From: JAAZMI01 sp964603615
Lineage (GTDB): Bacteria; Bacillota; Dethiobacteria; DTU022; UBA8154
Reading direction: 5' to 3'
DNA length: 64,000 bases
Assembly: GCA_964603615.1 (NCBI GenBank)
Contig: CAZRVU010000007.1
Location: forward strand, 1 to 64,000
Positions 50,144 through 59,337 of this stretch are shown in pieces (positions within the stretch are counted from its first letter, which is position 1; every line of letters begins with the position of its first letter). A program made the translations under genes and the position numbers. The notes beneath the pieces are model-generated. The model was not told the DNA's origin. It did no database searches and saw only the letters and a list, made by a program, of their open reading frames with translations.

Positions 50144-51133
50144 ATGACGTCCCAGGGAACGGTGGGGATTGTTTCGACAGGCAGGGCTTTGCCTGTGGGC
50201 CATGTTACGAACTCGGATCTGGAAGAGACCGTTGAAACTAGCGAGAAATGGATAAAAACCAGAACGGGAATTGGAACAAGGCGGATCATCAGCAATGATG
50301 AAACTTGTTCGGGGTTGGCGGCAACAGCCGCTAAAATAGCTTTAGAAAGAGCTGCCTTGAGGCCGGAGGATGTTAATTTGCTGATCGTGGCTACGGTTAC
50401 GCCGGATCAACCCCTGCCTTCGGCAGCTTGTTTGGTGCAGGCCAGGCTTAATGCTTGTAACGCTGCTGCTTTTGATTTGGCTGCGGGGTGTACCGGTTTT
50501 TTATACGGGATGAATGTGGCCGAACAGTTTATAAAAAATGGAACCCTAAAAAATGCCTTGCTCATTGGTGTGGACATTCTCTCCCCTATCGTTGACTGGC
50601 AGGATCGCAACACCTGCGTACTCTTCGGCGATGGCGCCGGGGCGGTAGTCTTAACCGCAGCACAAGATGGACGGGGGATCTTGGCTAGCAAGATGTTTGC
50701 GGACGGCCATAAAGCGGGGCTGTTATATGTCCCCGGCGGGGGTAGCCGTTTTCCGGCTAATTTGTGGACGGTTAAAGAACGCCTGCACTATATTAAAATG
50801 AACGGACCGGAGATCTTTAAATTTGCTGTAAATGTGCTGGTGGATTCTACGCTGGAGGTTTTAGGCATGTGCAATAAAACGTCTGGCGATTTGGATTACT
50901 TGGTGCCACATCAAGCTAATATTCGCATCATAAATTTTGCTGCGAAAAGATTAGGTTTAAAGCCGGAACAGGTGCTGGTGAATATTTTTCATTACGGCAA
51001 TACGTCTTCGGCTTCCATCCCCATACTTTTGGATGAGGCTGTGGAGCAAGGAAAAATTGATGAAGGCGATTTGCTGGCGCTGGTTTCATTTGGTGCGGGC
51101 CTGACCTGGGGTGCAACAGTTTTGAAATGGTAA
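50144..51133 (+). CDS. fabH: 3-oxoacyl-ACP synthase III
   Basis: FabH condenses acetyl-CoA (or a branched starter) with malonyl-ACP to begin a fatty acid. The 329-residue product holds the catalytic triad: cysteine in 'DLAAGCTGFLYGM', histidine in 'VPHQANIRII' and asparagine in 'FHYGNTSSASIP'. ATG 50144 with GAGGAG upstream is the true start; the frame is open further 5' inside plsX. Starter preference cannot be read reliably. Confidence 0.96.
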   Translation: MTSQGTVGIVSTGRALPVGHVTNSDLEETVETSEKWIKTRTGIGTRRIISNDETCSGLAATAAKIALERAALRPEDVNLLIVATVTPDQPLPSAACLVQARLNACNAAAFDLAAGCTGFLYGMNVAEQFIKNGTLKNALLIGVDILSPIVDWQDRNTCVLFGDGAGAVVLTAAQDGRGILASKMFADGHKAGLLYVPGGGSRFPANLWTVKERLHYIKMNGPEIFKFAVNVLVDSTLEVLGMCNKTSGDLDYLVPHQANIRIINFAAKRLGLKPEQVLVNIFHYGNTSSASIPILLDEAVEQGKIDEGDLLALVSFGAGLTWGATVLKW

Positions 51134-51154
51134 GGCAGGGGGGAATAAGATAAG

Positions 51155-52090
51155 ATGGCCAAATGTGCTTTCCTTTTTCCCGGACAAGGTGCACAGTATG
51201 TGGGTATGGGTCAGGATCTGGCCACAAATTATCCTGTAGCTGCAGCCGTATTTCGTGAAGCGGATGAAGTGCTAGGTTTCGAGCTGAGCCAAATAATTTT
51301 TGCTGGTGAAGAAGATGAACTGCGTAAAACGGAGATAACCCAGCCAGCAGTTTTAACCGCAAGTATTGCTGTATTATCTGTATTGCGGGAAAAGGGTCTG
51401 GTGCCGGATGCGGTAGCGGGCCTAAGTCTTGGTGAATATAGTGCCCTGGTTTGTGCCGGTGTTCTTAGTTTTCGCGAGGCGCTTCTGTTAGTCTACAAAA
51501 GGGCCCAATTTATGCAGGAAGTTGTGCCCCTGGGTGTAGGGAAAATGGCGGCTATTTTGGGCCTGGCACCGGAACAAGTAGAGTCGCTTTGTACAGAAAG
51601 TCTTTCCCTTGGACATGTGGAAGCGGCAAATTATAACTGCCCGGGTCAAATCGTCGTTGCCGGGCACAGGGAAGCAGTAGAAGAAGTATGCCGCCGGGCA
51701 AGACGAGTTAAAGCACGTGCCATTATGCTTTCTGTAAGCGTACCTTTTCATTGCCGCCTGTTGCTGCCGGTGGAAGAAAAAATGGCTTTACTTTTGAATA
51801 ACAATTCTTTTAAGAAACCGGCTGTTTCTTTTGTGGCCAATATCACAGCCAATTATCTAAGTGAGCCGGAAAAAATCAAAAAATCGTTGTTAGAGCAATC
51901 CCACAGCCCGGTTTTTTGGGAGGATTCCATGCGACTTTTGCTCCGGGATGGCTACGATTTTTTTATTGAGGTTGGACCTGGAAGGGTCTTGACGGGATTC
52001 ATGAAAAAGATTGATTCCGGTGTGAAGGCGATACATGTCGAAGATCGAACGACTCTGGCCAGAATGTTAAAGCTCTGGGAGGAGGAATGA
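51155..52090 (+). CDS. fabD: Malonyl-CoA:ACP transacylase
   Basis: FabD loads malonyl groups on ACP. The 311-residue protein starts 'CAFLFPGQGAQYVGMGQDL', has the nucleophile serine in 'GLSLGEYSALVCAG', the arginine in 'YKRAQFMQE', and the catalytic histidine in 'VSVPFHCRLL'. The stop overlaps the fabG start by four bases (ATGA), showing translational coupling. Confidence 0.96.
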   Translation: MAKCAFLFPGQGAQYVGMGQDLATNYPVAAAVFREADEVLGFELSQIIFAGEEDELRKTEITQPAVLTASIAVLSVLREKGLVPDAVAGLSLGEYSALVCAGVLSFREALLLVYKRAQFMQEVVPLGVGKMAAILGLAPEQVESLCTESLSLGHVEAANYNCPGQIVVAGHREAVEEVCRRARRVKARAIMLSVSVPFHCRLLLPVEEKMALLLNNNSFKKPAVSFVANITANYLSEPEKIKKSLLEQSHSPVFWEDSMRLLLRDGYDFFIEVGPGRVLTGFMKKIDSGVKAIHVEDRTTLARMLKLWEEE

Positions 52091-52836
52091 ACTTGGGTTT
52101 ACAGGGAAAAGTAGCTTTGGTCACCGGTGGCTCAGGAGGGATTGGTGCGGCGGTGGTCCTTGCCCTCGCCCGGGCCGGGGCGGCGGTAGTTATAAACTAT
52201 CACCGGCAAAAAGAGGCTGCGGCGGAAGTTCTGCGGGAGGTAGAGTCGTGTGGTGGCAGGGGCTTGCTTTATCAGGCAGATGTTACCCGGTTGGAAGACT
52301 GTGAAAAGATGATGAAGGTGACGCTTGATCATTTTGGTAGAATTGATATACTAATAAATAATGCGGGAATACGGCGGGACAATTTGCTTGTCCTTATGAA
52401 AACGGAAGACTGGGAAGCGGTAACGGATACCAATCTTAAAGGAGTTTTTAATTGTTGTAAGGCTATTTTAAGACCATTATTAAAGCAAAAAAGTGGTGGT
52501 AAAATAATTAATATTTCCTCCGTGGCTGGTATTACTGGCAACAGCGGGCAGACAAACTATGCCGCAGCCAAAGCCGGGGTGATTGCTTTTACCAAATCAC
52601 TGGCTATGGAAATGGGCAAAAGGGGTATTACGGTCAATGCGGTGGCGCCCGGCCTGATTGAAACGAAAATGACTGCAGAGTTACCGCAGCATCTGAAGGA
52701 TACGATTTTACCTCAGATTGCCTTGCAAAGATTTGGCAAGCCGGAAGAAGTTGCCGAAGCAGTTTTATTTTTAGCTCAAAGTGCTCACTATATTACCGGT
52801 TCTGTTATTGTCGTCGACGGGGGCCTTAGGTTTTAA
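52087..52836 (+). CDS. fabG: 3-oxoacyl-ACP reductase
   Basis: FabG reduces 3-oxoacyl-ACP with NADPH. The 249-residue SDR enzyme has the cofactor loop 'VTGGSGGIGAAVVLAL', 'LINNAGIRRDNLL', the catalytic Ser-Tyr-Lys ('ISSVAGITGNSGQTNYAAAK') and the C-terminal 'GSVIVVDGGLRF'. GGAGGA directly precedes the ATG at 52087, and a TTG at 52093 is a possible alternative start. acpP follows after 43 bp. Confidence 0.95.
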   Translation: MNLGLQGKVALVTGGSGGIGAAVVLALARAGAAVVINYHRQKEAAAEVLREVESCGGRGLLYQADVTRLEDCEKMMKVTLDHFGRIDILINNAGIRRDNLLVLMKTEDWEAVTDTNLKGVFNCCKAILRPLLKQKSGGKIINISSVAGITGNSGQTNYAAAKAGVIAFTKSLAMEMGKRGITVNAVAPGLIETKMTAELPQHLKDTILPQIALQRFGKPEEVAEAVLFLAQSAHYITGSVIVVDGGLRF

Positions 52837-52879
52837 GATTATTTTCACATTTGAAGATGTTGGAGGGAGGTGAGCACGG

Positions 52880-53107
52880 TTGGATATTTTCGAAAAGGTA
52901 AGATCTTTAATTGCTGAACAGCTCGATATCGATGAAGAGGAGATAAACCCCAAAACCACCTTCGAAGATCTTGATGCTGACTCCTTGGATGTCGTTGAAC
53001 TGGTCATGGCTTTGGAAGAAGAATTTGACCTGGAGATATCCGATGAAGCTGTGGAGAACATCAAAACAGTGGCTGATATAATCGATTACATAGAAAAAAG
53101 TGTCTAA
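52880..53107 (+). CDS. acpP: Acyl carrier protein
   Basis: The 75-residue ACP carries growing acyl chains on a phosphopantetheine attached to the serine in 'DLDADSLDVVELVMALEEEF' (about residue 36). The rest is acidic and helical ('EISDEAVENIKTVADIIDYI'), as expected. The start is TTG 52880 behind GGAGGGAGGTG. A hairpin follows the stop. Confidence 0.97.
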   Translation: MDIFEKVRSLIAEQLDIDEEEINPKTTFEDLDADSLDVVELVMALEEEFDLEISDEAVENIKTVADIIDYIEKSV

Positions 53108-53128
53108 AAGCCTTCAATGAATAAACAG

Positions 53129-53149
53129 GCCCTGCTTTTTGCAGGGCTT
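53129..53149 (+). terminator. Hairpin after acpP (weak terminator)
   Basis: A perfect 7-bp stem GCCCTGC (53129-53135) and GCAGGGC (53141-53147) around TTTTT, followed only by TTC, so it may raise acpP mRNA stability or reduce read-through into fabF. Confidence 0.55.
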
Positions 53150-53187
53150 CAAATTGGTCTTAGAGATGTTATTACGAGGTGAAATAT

Positions 53188-54438
53188 GTGGTTGGCCATA
53201 AAGTAGTAATTACTGGTCTAGGTGTGGTAACGCCAATTGGCATTGGGAAAAAGGAATTTTGGGGCAACCTGGAAAATGGGCAAAGCGGCGTGCATATAGT
53301 TCCACATTTTCGAGGGTTTCCCACTTATATTGCCGCGGTAATTGAGGATTTTCAGCCCCAACAGTATATGGAAAAAAGAGATGTTAGAAAAACGGATCGC
53401 TTCACCCAGTTTGCCTATACGGCGGCACAGGGGGCCATCGAAGATGCCCGCCTTGATTTTTCCTGTGAGGATAAAGAGAAAATAGGTGTAATTATTGGGA
53501 CAGGTATTGGCGGGCTAGATACGATTGAAAAACAATATAAGATCCTTTTGGAAAAAGGGCCCCGCCGGATTAGTCCTTTTCTTGTGCCGATGCTCATTGC
53601 TAATATGGCTTCCGGTTATATTTCAATTGCACATGGTCTGCAAGGCCCCAACCTGACTACCGTTACTGCCTGCGCGAGCGGATCACATGCGATTGGAGAG
53701 GCTTTTCGTGTCTTACAGAGAGGCGAAGCCGAGGTGATGATTGCCGGCGGTGCAGAAGCCCCGGTTACTTCGATAGCTTTCGCCGGTTTCTGTGCTGCCA
53801 GGGCTATGTCTACCCGCAACGAGCACCCTGCCAGGGCTTCCCGTCCTTTTGATTTAAAACGTGATGGTTTTGTTATGGGGGAGGGTGCAGGGATCTTGGT
53901 TCTGGAAACATTGGAACATGCACTGGCACGCAATGCTTCTATCTATGCCGAAATTGTAGGTTATGGTATGTCGGGCGACGGTTATCATATTACGGCACCA
54001 GATCCAGAGGGCCAAGGTGCTTATCTTTGTATGCAGAAGGCCTTGCTTGATGCCGGTTTTCCGACTTCTGCTGTAGATTATATCAACGCGCACGGCACCT
54101 CCACGGAACATAATGATAAAATTGAGACCCTGGCGATCAAAAAGCTTTTCGGGGAGGATGCTTACCGTCTGCCTATCAGTTCTACTAAATCGATGATTGG
54201 GCACCTTTTAGGGGCTGCCGGCGGGGTAGAGATGATCGCCATTCTATTAAGCATGCAGTATGGCCTAATTCCCCCTACGATTAACTATGAATATCCCGAT
54301 CCAGAATGTGATTTAAATTATGTTCCTAATAAAGCAATCCAAAAAGAAATAAATGTGGCCATGTCCAATTCCTTTGGCTTTGGGGGTACCAATGCCTGTT
54401 TAGTTGTTAAAAGGTTTAATTACGGGGAAGGAGATTGA
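53188..54438 (+). CDS. fabF: 3-oxoacyl-ACP synthase II
   Basis: FabF elongates acyl-ACP chains. The 416-residue enzyme has 'VVITGLGVVTPIGIGKKEF', the nucleophile cysteine in 'TVTACASGSHAIGEAF', and the two histidines in 'NAHGTSTEHND' and 'KSMIGHLLGAAGG', ending 'NSFGFGGTNACLVV'. The start is GTG 53188 with GAGGTG seven bases upstream; GTG 53179 is also in frame. Its last 35 bases overlap the frame of rnc. The enoyl reductase and dehydratase genes are not in this cluster. Confidence 0.95.
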   Translation: MVGHKVVITGLGVVTPIGIGKKEFWGNLENGQSGVHIVPHFRGFPTYIAAVIEDFQPQQYMEKRDVRKTDRFTQFAYTAAQGAIEDARLDFSCEDKEKIGVIIGTGIGGLDTIEKQYKILLEKGPRRISPFLVPMLIANMASGYISIAHGLQGPNLTTVTACASGSHAIGEAFRVLQRGEAEVMIAGGAEAPVTSIAFAGFCAARAMSTRNEHPARASRPFDLKRDGFVMGEGAGILVLETLEHALARNASIYAEIVGYGMSGDGYHITAPDPEGQGAYLCMQKALLDAGFPTSAVDYINAHGTSTEHNDKIETLAIKKLFGEDAYRLPISSTKSMIGHLLGAAGGVEMIAILLSMQYGLIPPTINYEYPDPECDLNYVPNKAIQKEINVAMSNSFGFGGTNACLVVKRFNYGEGD

Positions 54439-55204
54439 CGCTACGATTTTATCACAAAAAAGTGAGCAGTTATCGGCACTGCTTCATTGGCCAGTAAAAA
54501 ATAAGGGGTTTTTTCAAGAGGCGTTAACACATTCATCTTATGCTTACGAATCTGGTCTTCATAGCAATGAACGCCTCGAATACTTGGGCGATGCAGTGCT
54601 CGAACTTGTAATTTCAGAATATTTTTTTAAACTATTTCCCTCTTACCCGGAGGGGAAATTGACACTGATGCGGCATAATGCTGTCAATGAAAAAGCTTTG
54701 GCGCAAATAGCTAGAAGCATAAATCTTGGTGCCTACCTGCAGTTGGGCAAAGGGGAACACATAAGCGGTGGTGCAGAAAAACCCTCTTTATTAGCCGGTG
54801 CCCTGGAGGCACTGGTTGGCGCCTTGTTTTTAGACCAGGGTTATGTAAAAGCATGGCCTCTAATCATTGCTCTTTTTAAACCGGTTTTGGAGATGATCGG
54901 GCAGGGAGAAAAGTCTCTTTTGGATTATAAGACCATGTTACAGGAAATGTGTCAATCTAAATTCGCGAAACTGCCTGTTTATAAAATAACATCAGAATAT
55001 GGGCCTTCCCACGCACGTACTTTTCAAGCAGAGGTGAAAATAGAGAATAAAATTGTAGGCAGGGGGGAAGGGAAAAGTAAAAAAGAAGCTGAACAATTGG
55101 CAGCCAAGACAGCCTGGGAAACGCAAAAGGGGACCAACAACCATTTAAAGGAATTGCAGGGGAATGTTGCCATGAATTCGAATAAAGACATTGACAGGAA
55201 ATAA
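54404..55204 (+). CDS. rnc: Ribonuclease III
   Basis: RNase III cuts double-stranded RNA in rRNA processing. The 266-residue frame has the nuclease domain with the signature 'HSNERLEYLGDAVLELVISE', 'GALEALVGALFLDQGYV' and a C-terminal dsRNA-binding domain ('YKTMLQEMCQSKFAKLPVY', 'GEGKSKKEAEQLAAKTAW'). The start is unclear: TTG 54404 opens the frame but has no ribosome site, while a strong GGGGAAGGAG at 54424-54433 lies inside it, and only ACG 54443 or ATT 54446 follow at suitable distance. It overlaps fabF. Confidence 0.94.
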   Translation: MLKGLITGKEIDATILSQKSEQLSALLHWPVKNKGFFQEALTHSSYAYESGLHSNERLEYLGDAVLELVISEYFFKLFPSYPEGKLTLMRHNAVNEKALAQIARSINLGAYLQLGKGEHISGGAEKPSLLAGALEALVGALFLDQGYVKAWPLIIALFKPVLEMIGQGEKSLLDYKTMLQEMCQSKFAKLPVYKITSEYGPSHARTFQAEVKIENKIVGRGEGKSKKEAEQLAAKTAWETQKGTNNHLKELQGNVAMNSNKDIDRK

Positions 55205-55229
55205 AAGGCAAAAGGGGGAGGCACTTTCT

Positions 55230-55490
55230 ATGAAATTGCTCAAGGTATCTGCTCAATCTAACCCTAAGTCAGTTGCGGGGGCATTAGCGGCGGTGATCAG
55301 GGAAAAAGGCATGGCAGAGATACAGGCTGTGGGCGCCGGGGCTGTCAATCAGGCGATCAAAGCTATTGCTATTGCACGGGGTTATGTTGCTCCTAATGGT
55401 GTAGATTTAATTACAATTCCTGCTTTTGTGGAGATTACTATAGACCAGGAAGAGAGAACGGCTATAAAATTTATTGTTGAACCACGTTAA
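55230..55490 (+). CDS. spoVS: Stage V sporulation protein S
   Basis: SpoVS is a small Alba-fold protein needed for normal septation and stage V sporulation in Bacillus. The 86-residue product is nearly canonical: 'LKVSAQSNPKSVAGALAAVI', 'IQAVGAGAVNQAIKAIAIAR', 'GYVAPNGVDLITIPAFVEI'. GGGAGG is about nine bases upstream of the ATG at 55230. Its presence supports an endospore-forming host. A terminator follows. Confidence 0.96.
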   Translation: MKLLKVSAQSNPKSVAGALAAVIREKGMAEIQAVGAGAVNQAIKAIAIARGYVAPNGVDLITIPAFVEITIDQEERTAIKFIVEPR

Positions 55491-55507
55491 AAAATAAAAG
55501 TCATCAA

Positions 55508-55534
55508 CCTGCCCCCTCAAGGCAGGTTTTTTTT
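55508..55534 (+). terminator. Rho-independent terminator after spoVS
   Basis: A 6-bp stem CCTGCC (55508-55513) and GGCAGG (55521-55526) with loop CCCTCAA is followed by eight T. Confidence 0.88.
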
Positions 55535-55539
55535 AAGGA

Positions 55540-55617
55540 CTCCCCGGTTTTCGGGTGAACGATAGATGCAACGGATACTGCAGGGTTTTCTTTAAAAGTT
55601 TCCCCGGTTTTTGGGTG
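55540..55617 (+). repeat. Short direct repeat between spoVS and smc
   Basis: TCCCCGGTTTTCGGGTGA at about 55541 recurs as TCCCCGGTTTTTGGGTGA about 58 bases later, each preceded by TTTAA. The unit contains CCCGGTTTT(C/T)GGG, a small hairpin. Confidence 0.45.
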
Positions 55618-55773
55618 ACGGGACAGGGTGGGTTTTCGTGATGCTCCAAGGGTGGCACAAGTAGAAGGTTGATCATAATTTTCCTATGAGCGGGACCCTC
55701 CTTTCTTACACTGTTTAAGAGGTTTCCTAATCTAGTTTCATTGTTACAAAGTTTTAATTTGAAGGTGATTTGC

Positions 55774-58700
55774 GTGTATCTGAAATCCTTGGAGGTAACA
55801 GGTTTTAAGTCTTTCCCGGAAAGAACGAAGTTGGAGCTTTCCCCGGGCATTACTGCCGTAGTCGGTCCCAACGGGTGCGGGAAAAGTAACCTGCTGGATG
55901 CTGTGCGCTGGGCTTTAGGTGAACAAAGTGTAAAACTGCTACGGGGGGGGCGCATGGAAGATCTAATTTTTAGTGGTTCAGCCGGGCGCAAGGCCCTTAA
56001 TTTTGCAGAAGTTACTTTGACCTTCGACGGGGCGGACCGGTGTTTACCCCTTGAATACCAGGAGGTGGCTGTGACCAGGAGGCTTTATCGTTCCGGGGAA
56101 GGGGAATACTATTTAAATAGATCGCCCTGTCGCCTAAAAGATATTATGACGTTGTTTTTGGATACCGGTATCGGTACAGAAACCTATTCCCTGATCGGAC
56201 AGGGCAAGGTGGAACAACTGATCAATGCCCGGCCAGAAGAACACCGGGAGCTGTTTGCGGAGGCGGCGGGGATTCATAAATACAAGCAAAGAAAAAAAGA
56301 GGCCGGCAAAAGCCTTGAGGAAATGAAAGGGAATTTACTACGGATTGAGGATCTACTTGCCGAGCTGCAAAGCCAGGTCCCCTTTCTGGCGGAGGCGGCT
56401 GCCCGGGCTAAGAAATATCAAGGTTGTAGCAACAGGTTGGAAAATTTGGAGAAAATAATATTTAAATTGCGCCGGGAAGAAAAAGAGCGTCTTCTGAAAA
56501 AAGTAAATGCCGAACGAAAAAAAATAGACGATTCTTACCAAGAAAAACAGCTCCAGCTAGCGGGGCTCGAGCAACAGGTAAAACATAGTGAAGCAAAGGA
56601 AAATAGTCTATTACAAGCGATGGAGGCAAGTGCAGTATTATGCCGGGACATAAAAGAAAACCGTGACCGGCTGCAGGGCAGATTGAGCCTAATACAGGAA
56701 CAAAAAAAGAATATCGAAGAAAAAAGTTTCTTGCTTGCAACCTCCTCCAAGGAAGTGGAAGGACGCCAGGCCGGTTTGGAGGGAACGTTACAAAATAACC
56801 ATAAAGAGCTAAAAAATATCCAGGTAGAACAAGAATCGCTGGGGGGAAAGGCGACAGTTTTAAAAGCTGCTGGCCAGAAGTTACAAGGGGGACAAGAACT
56901 GGCCGAACTGAAGATGCTCAGGGAGCGCCAGGCGGAAGAAAATATGCAGAAAGTTGCCTTGCAGCAATATTTAAAAAACAGCCTCGTGCGCAGCCAGGAA
57001 CTTCAGATCAACCTGGAACGTTTGGCTGTACGGGAAAAAGAAAAAATAGACTCCCTGAAAACCTTACAGGATACTGAAAAGGAGTTGGCTGCGGCTCTGG
57101 AAAAAACCAGAAAGGAAAAGCAAAGCCAGGCCGAAAAATATAAGCTGTTGGAACAAAGTTGTGCGGGACTTCGCCAGCAAAGGGAGGAACGGCAAGGGCA
57201 CTCCCAACAATTGGAAAAGGAGTGGCAGAAAAAAAGTGCCCGCCTAAAATACCTGCAAGAAGGTGAGGAATATTTTAGCCTCTATTCCCGCGGTGTGAGG
57301 GCGATCATGCAAGCTGCCCAAAAAGAAGCGCTGCAAGGAATTCATGGGCCGGCAGCCAATCTACTCAGGGTTCCTTCTTCGTTGGAAAAGGCGATAGAGG
57401 TGGCGCTGGGCGCAAAGCTGCAGTTTATTGTCGTGGCCGATGATTCCTTTGCACGGGAAGCCATCAATTTTTTAAAGGCAAACAAGGCTGGCAAGGCAAC
57501 ATTTTTGCCTTTAAATCTTCTTAAGGCGGGGTACAAAAAGATTCCGGCTTCTCTTTCTTCCGGAGAGATCCTGGGAGCGGCCTCCCGGTTGGTGGAGGCC
57601 GCTCCCCCATTCAAAAAAGTTGTTGATTATTTGCTTGGTTATATTTTGATCGCCAGGGATTTAGAATCTGCTTTGAAACAGGCTCGCCATAATAGGGAAG
57701 GTTGGAGAATTGTCACCTTAGACGGGGAGATGATTACACCCGGGGGGGCTATCTCGGGCGGTTACCAACCGTTAGAACGCAGTGGTTTTCTTGGGCGCAA
57801 AAGGGAATATAACAATTTGCTAGAGGAAGTTGCCACCTTAAAACGACAAATAGAACAGGAAAAAAGTGAGCTGCAGCTCCTTGCAGCAAAAATAGGGGAT
57901 TTATCAGCCAGCCTACAGGAAGTAGAGCGGCGGCAGAGATCTTTGGCGGAAAAAGAAATAAAAAGTCAGGGAGATTATCAAAGGATTGCTACGGAAATAA
58001 AAAGATTGGTCAGTGAAGGCGCAGAGTTAGCGCAGGAAAAAAGGGAGCGTGAGGAACAGCAGCGCCGGTTGAAGGTGGAAGAAAAGGCCAAGGAAAAAGA
58101 GTTGGCGGCTGTAAAGGAATCCCTGGCGGTGACCGCTATCGATCTACAAAAGGCCGGGGGGAAAGTTTTTGCGGCAGAACAAAAGTATAAAAAGGTGGAA
58201 CAAGATCTGGTAGAGGTCAGGATCAGGTTTGCTGCTTTGCAGGAAAAGGAGAGCTCCTTACAAGATATTATTTTCAAACAGGCCCAGGAAAAAAGGCATT
58301 TGCAGGAATTGAAGACCAACATGCAGGAGCAGCAAACTAAAATGCACCAAGAGCTGCAGGAACTAAAAACAGAGGAAAATGATCTTAATACGGCCCGGGA
58401 AGAGGAACAAGATAGAATTGTCCGGACAGAAAAAGAAGCGCAGCAGCAAAAAAATTCTTTGGAATCTTGCCGGCTCCAGGGAGAAGAACTAAAGATAAAA
58501 CTGGAAGATGAACGAAAAATTTTGGAGAGGTATGGGCGGCGCAGGCAAAATTTGAAAATTGAACAAATTAGGTTGGAAGAAGCCCGAAAATACCTGGAAG
58601 AAAGTCTGCGCGAAAAATTTGGGTTTAACGCGGTAACAGACCTGGCATTGCCGGAAGAGATTACGGTGCCGGAAAAGGATTTGACCAAGGAAAAGGAACT

Positions 58701-59328
58701 TTTGGCGGGAGAACTTGCACGCCTGGGAGAGGTGAACCTGGGAGCTATAGAAGAATATGCACGGCTAAAACAACGGCTGACTTTTCTTACTACGCAAAAG
58801 GAAGATCTCCAACAAGGGGAAAAAGAGTTGCAAAAAATCCTCACGAAGTTGGACGGGCATATGGAAAAACAATTTTTACAGGCTTTACAGGGCATTGAGA
58901 GCAATTTTATGGACATATTTACCAAGCTTTTTGGCGGGGGGCAGGCTTTTTTAAAATTGACTGATCCGGCGCATGTGTTGGCGGCGGGTGTAGAGATTAT
59001 TGCCCAGCCTCCGGGTAAAAAACTGCAAAATATTTCCTTGCTTTCCGGTGGCGAAAAGGCGTTGACGGCGATCGCCCTGCTTTTTGCCCTCTTAAAACAT
59101 AAACCTGTTCCTTTCTGCATCCTCGATGAAATAGAGTCTTCCCTGGACGACCATAACCTGGCGAAATTTATCAATTTCCTGAAAAAGTATGCCGGAGATA
59201 CCCAGTTTATTCTCATTACGCATCGCCGCCAGACGATGGAAGAAGTTGATTATCTTTATGGGATTACAATGGAGGAGCAGGGTATCTCCAAGGTTATATC
59301 TTTAAGCCTGATTGAAAAGGTGGGGTGA
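55774..59328 (+). CDS. smc: Chromosome segregation protein SMC
   Basis: SMC condenses and separates chromosomes as a long-armed ATPase dimer. The 1184-residue product has Walker A 'VGPNGCGKSNLLDAVRW' at the N-terminus, coiled coils at about residues 170-500 and 670-1000, a hinge with 'GIHGPAANLL' and 'GGAISGGYQPLERSGFLG', and at the C-terminus the signature 'LLSGGEKALTAIALLFALL' with Walker B 'PFCILDEIESSLDDHNLAKF'. GTG 55774 is the start (GAAGGTG upstream). The Walker B region reads DEIESSLDD where most SMCs have DEVDAALDD, a conservative change. ftsY follows nine bases later. Confidence 0.96.
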   Translation: MYLKSLEVTGFKSFPERTKLELSPGITAVVGPNGCGKSNLLDAVRWALGEQSVKLLRGGRMEDLIFSGSAGRKALNFAEVTLTFDGADRCLPLEYQEVAVTRRLYRSGEGEYYLNRSPCRLKDIMTLFLDTGIGTETYSLIGQGKVEQLINARPEEHRELFAEAAGIHKYKQRKKEAGKSLEEMKGNLLRIEDLLAELQSQVPFLAEAAARAKKYQGCSNRLENLEKIIFKLRREEKERLLKKVNAERKKIDDSYQEKQLQLAGLEQQVKHSEAKENSLLQAMEASAVLCRDIKENRDRLQGRLSLIQEQKKNIEEKSFLLATSSKEVEGRQAGLEGTLQNNHKELKNIQVEQESLGGKATVLKAAGQKLQGGQELAELKMLRERQAEENMQKVALQQYLKNSLVRSQELQINLERLAVREKEKIDSLKTLQDTEKELAAALEKTRKEKQSQAEKYKLLEQSCAGLRQQREERQGHSQQLEKEWQKKSARLKYLQEGEEYFSLYSRGVRAIMQAAQKEALQGIHGPAANLLRVPSSLEKAIEVALGAKLQFIVVADDSFAREAINFLKANKAGKATFLPLNLLKAGYKKIPASLSSGEILGAASRLVEAAPPFKKVVDYLLGYILIARDLESALKQARHNREGWRIVTLDGEMITPGGAISGGYQPLERSGFLGRKREYNNLLEEVATLKRQIEQEKSELQLLAAKIGDLSASLQEVERRQRSLAEKEIKSQGDYQRIATEIKRLVSEGAELAQEKREREEQQRRLKVEEKAKEKELAAVKESLAVTAIDLQKAGGKVFAAEQKYKKVEQDLVEVRIRFAALQEKESSLQDIIFKQAQEKRHLQELKTNMQEQQTKMHQELQELKTEENDLNTAREEEQDRIVRTEKEAQQQKNSLESCRLQGEELKIKLEDERKILERYGRRRQNLKIEQIRLEEARKYLEESLREKFGFNAVTDLALPEEITVPEKDLTKEKELLAGELARLGEVNLGAIEEYARLKQRLTFLTTQKEDLQQGEKELQKILTKLDGHMEKQFLQALQGIESNFMDIFTKLFGGGQAFLKLTDPAHVLAAGVEIIAQPPGKKLQNISLLSGGEKALTAIALLFALLKHKPVPFCILDEIESSLDDHNLAKFINFLKKYAGDTQFILITHRRQTMEEVDYLYGITMEEQGISKVISLSLIEKVG

Positions 59329-59337
59329 GAAAGGCCT

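Noticed and set aside
57978..59216. 412-codon minus-strand open frame
   Set aside because: It is the antisense shadow of the SMC coiled coil and C-terminus; its Ser/Cys/Phe-rich composition is an artefact of the Glu/Lys-rich sense strand.
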